Positions 56,260 through 57,237 of a DNA stretch of 57,237 nt are shown here, piece after piece. The notes beneath the pieces were generated by a model. It searched no databases. It worked only from the letters and a program-made list of their open reading frames with translations, and had not been told where the DNA came from. The stretch is from Lentilactobacillus sunkii DSM 19904. Its GTDB lineage: Bacteria > Bacillota > Bacilli > Lactobacillales > Lactobacillaceae. Made by a program: the position numbers and the translations under genes. The number at the start of each line of letters is the position of its first letter. Positions within the stretch are counted from its first letter, which is position 1. The stretch covers positions 1-57,237 of the forward strand of contig NZ_AZEA01000014.1 in assembly GCF_001435575.1 (NCBI RefSeq), given 5' to 3'.

Positions 56260-57135
56260 TTAAGGTTTCGGCTCATAAAATCTCCCCAGAATTTTGACGG
56301 AATCGGCAATACTGGCAAACGCATTTGGATCAGATTCCAACAACGCTTCCTCAAGTTCGCCCATTTCATACCTTGAAATAACAGTGAATAAAATTGTTTT
56401 GGCATCGTGCCGGTAAGCCCCTTCAGCATTATGAACAATCGTAATTCCTCGACGCAGATGATTTTGAACGCTGTCAATCACGGTATTGGGCCGATTAGTA
56501 ATAATCATCACCTGCATCCGTTGCTGTCTGGTATACGTCATATCCATGATCCGGGCATTAACAATCAAACTCAATACTGAGTAAAAGGCATACGGCCATC
56601 CATACATAATTGCAGCCGAAATGATGATCAGAGAATTGAAGGCAATATTAATTGTTCCAATGGAATTACCAGTTCGATGCCGGATAACAATTCCTAAAAT
56701 ATCCAAGCCACCAGTTGAAATCCCATTTCGAAGTGCCAGTCCGGTTCCAAATCCATTGACTGCACCACCAAAAATGGCACAGATGATCGGATCATGGGTC
56801 AATGGAATCGGCTTTAACAATTGAATCATAAAGCTCGAAAGAAAGACGGTAATAATCGTAAAGATCGTAAATTCATGACCAATGGCGCGCCAAGACAGCA
56901 CAAATAATGGCAAATTCAAAAGGAACAACGCGAGTCCAGTGGAAATCGTAAACGGAAACGCCCGGGTACTAATCGTATTAAGCAACTGGGCGAAACCGGT
57001 AATTCCTGAAGAATAGATATGGCCCGGTGTCCAGAAAAAATTAACCGCAATCGATACTAAAATTGCATAAATAAATGAGGTTGAAATTTTGGTTACGTAA
57101 GTATGCCGACGCATTAATTTGGAAACATCATCCAT
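56260..57135 (-). CDS. YitT family membrane protein (second copy)
   Basis: A 291-aa protein with several membrane helices and a C-terminal DUF2179 domain (RRGITIVHNAEGAYRHDAKTILF). It has the same design as the protein at 12528-13418, including the GISTGGLDI loop where that one has GGTTGGVDI, but the two are clearly divergent. The start at 57135 has AAGGGG nine bases upstream. Function and substrate are unknown. Confidence 0.88.
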   Translation of the reverse strand: MDDVSKLMRRHTYVTKISTSFIYAILVSIAVNFFWTPGHIYSSGITGFAQLLNTISTRAFPFTISTGLALFLLNLPLFVLSWRAIGHEFTIFTIITVFLSSFMIQLLKPIPLTHDPIICAIFGGAVNGFGTGLALRNGISTGGLDILGIVIRHRTGNSIGTINIAFNSLIIISAAIMYGWPYAFYSVLSLIVNARIMDMTYTRQQRMQVMIITNRPNTVIDSVQNHLRRGITIVHNAEGAYRHDAKTILFTVISRYEMGELEEALLESDPNAFASIADSVKILGRFYEPKP

Positions 57136-57210
57136 ATAATAAATCCCCTTCGAAAACTTTTTGAACGTCATGCTTAATGATAAACGTATCTGACAAAAAT
57201 AACACTAAAA

Positions 57211-57233
57211 GGGGCTGGGACAAAAGTCCCAGT
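57211..57233 (-). terminator. Hairpin at the right edge
   Basis: GCTGGGAC, AAAA, GTCCCAGT; on the minus strand it is followed by CCCCTTTTAG, so it probably terminates a gene lying beyond the window. It belongs to the GGGGCTGGGACAAAA family seen at 13581 and 16822. Confidence 0.7.
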
Positions 57234-57237
57234 TAAC

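Overview
The window is a chromosomal housekeeping segment of a low-GC Gram-positive bacterium of the family Lactobacillaceae. Evidence is the protein sequences (316-aa thymidylate synthase with the Lactobacillus-type insert, Firmicute-type pyruvate kinase with a C-terminal PEP-utiliser domain, ScpAB, CvfB, YpbB), the Gram-positive regulatory elements (glycine T-box, FMN riboswitch, CtsR box) and teichoic-acid genes. No pfkA gene lies between dnaE and pyk, where homofermentative lactobacilli usually carry it. This suggests an obligately heterofermentative lactobacillus, perhaps of the Lentilactobacillus/Levilactobacillus kind; that assignment is inference.

Layout, read mostly on the minus strand (right to left). 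At 143-6736 are a GDSL hydrolase, YpmS, YozE, rbgA, rnhB, dprA and topA. At 6831-12398 are cca, an ABC-F ATPase, thyA and folA, then a DegV gene with its own promoter. A YitT membrane protein (12528-13418) is on the plus strand. At 13673-22856 are ribU under an FMN riboswitch, ypbB-recQ-LysM protein, cmk, rpsA, der, hup and a TPR protein. At 23107-27297 are cvfB, xerD, ribT, scpA, scpB and rluB. At 27467-32820 are dnaE and pyk, with a divergent small YjzD-type gene. At 33223-38137 are pepT, clpB under CtsR, and an alpha/beta hydrolase. At 38158-43212 are dnaG, rpoD, trmK and a Nif3-like gene. At 43349-46359 is glyQS under a T-box. At 46659-51022 are rpsU, yqeY, phoH, ybeY, a DgkA-family kinase, era and recO. 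A plus-strand PPDK-regulatory gene (51200-52021) follows. At 52032-56170 two CDP-glycerol glycerophosphotransferase-family proteins flank TagG, with nfo overlapping the last gene. A second YitT gene closes the window.

Most genes serve DNA topology and replication (topA, dnaE, dnaG, hup, scpAB, xerD), repair and uptake (recO, recQ, nfo, dprA), RNA and ribosome maturation (rbgA, der, era, ybeY, rluB, trmK, cca, rnhB) and translation (rpsA, rpsU, glyQS). I see no prophage, insertion sequence, CRISPR array, tRNA or rRNA gene, and no gap over 300 bases without an explained element.

I did not find a clear new multi-gene system. The more unusual observations are structural: a nested inverted repeat of about 110 bases after topA; a second nested hairpin after the first YitT gene; a recurring GGGGCTGGGACAAAA-type terminator; inverted repeats overlapping the glyQ and rpsA promoters; an AU-rich terminator-like hairpin in the clpB leader; lysine/alanine-rich histone-H1-like tails on both TopA and RpoD; and a teichoic-acid permease without its ATPase partner.
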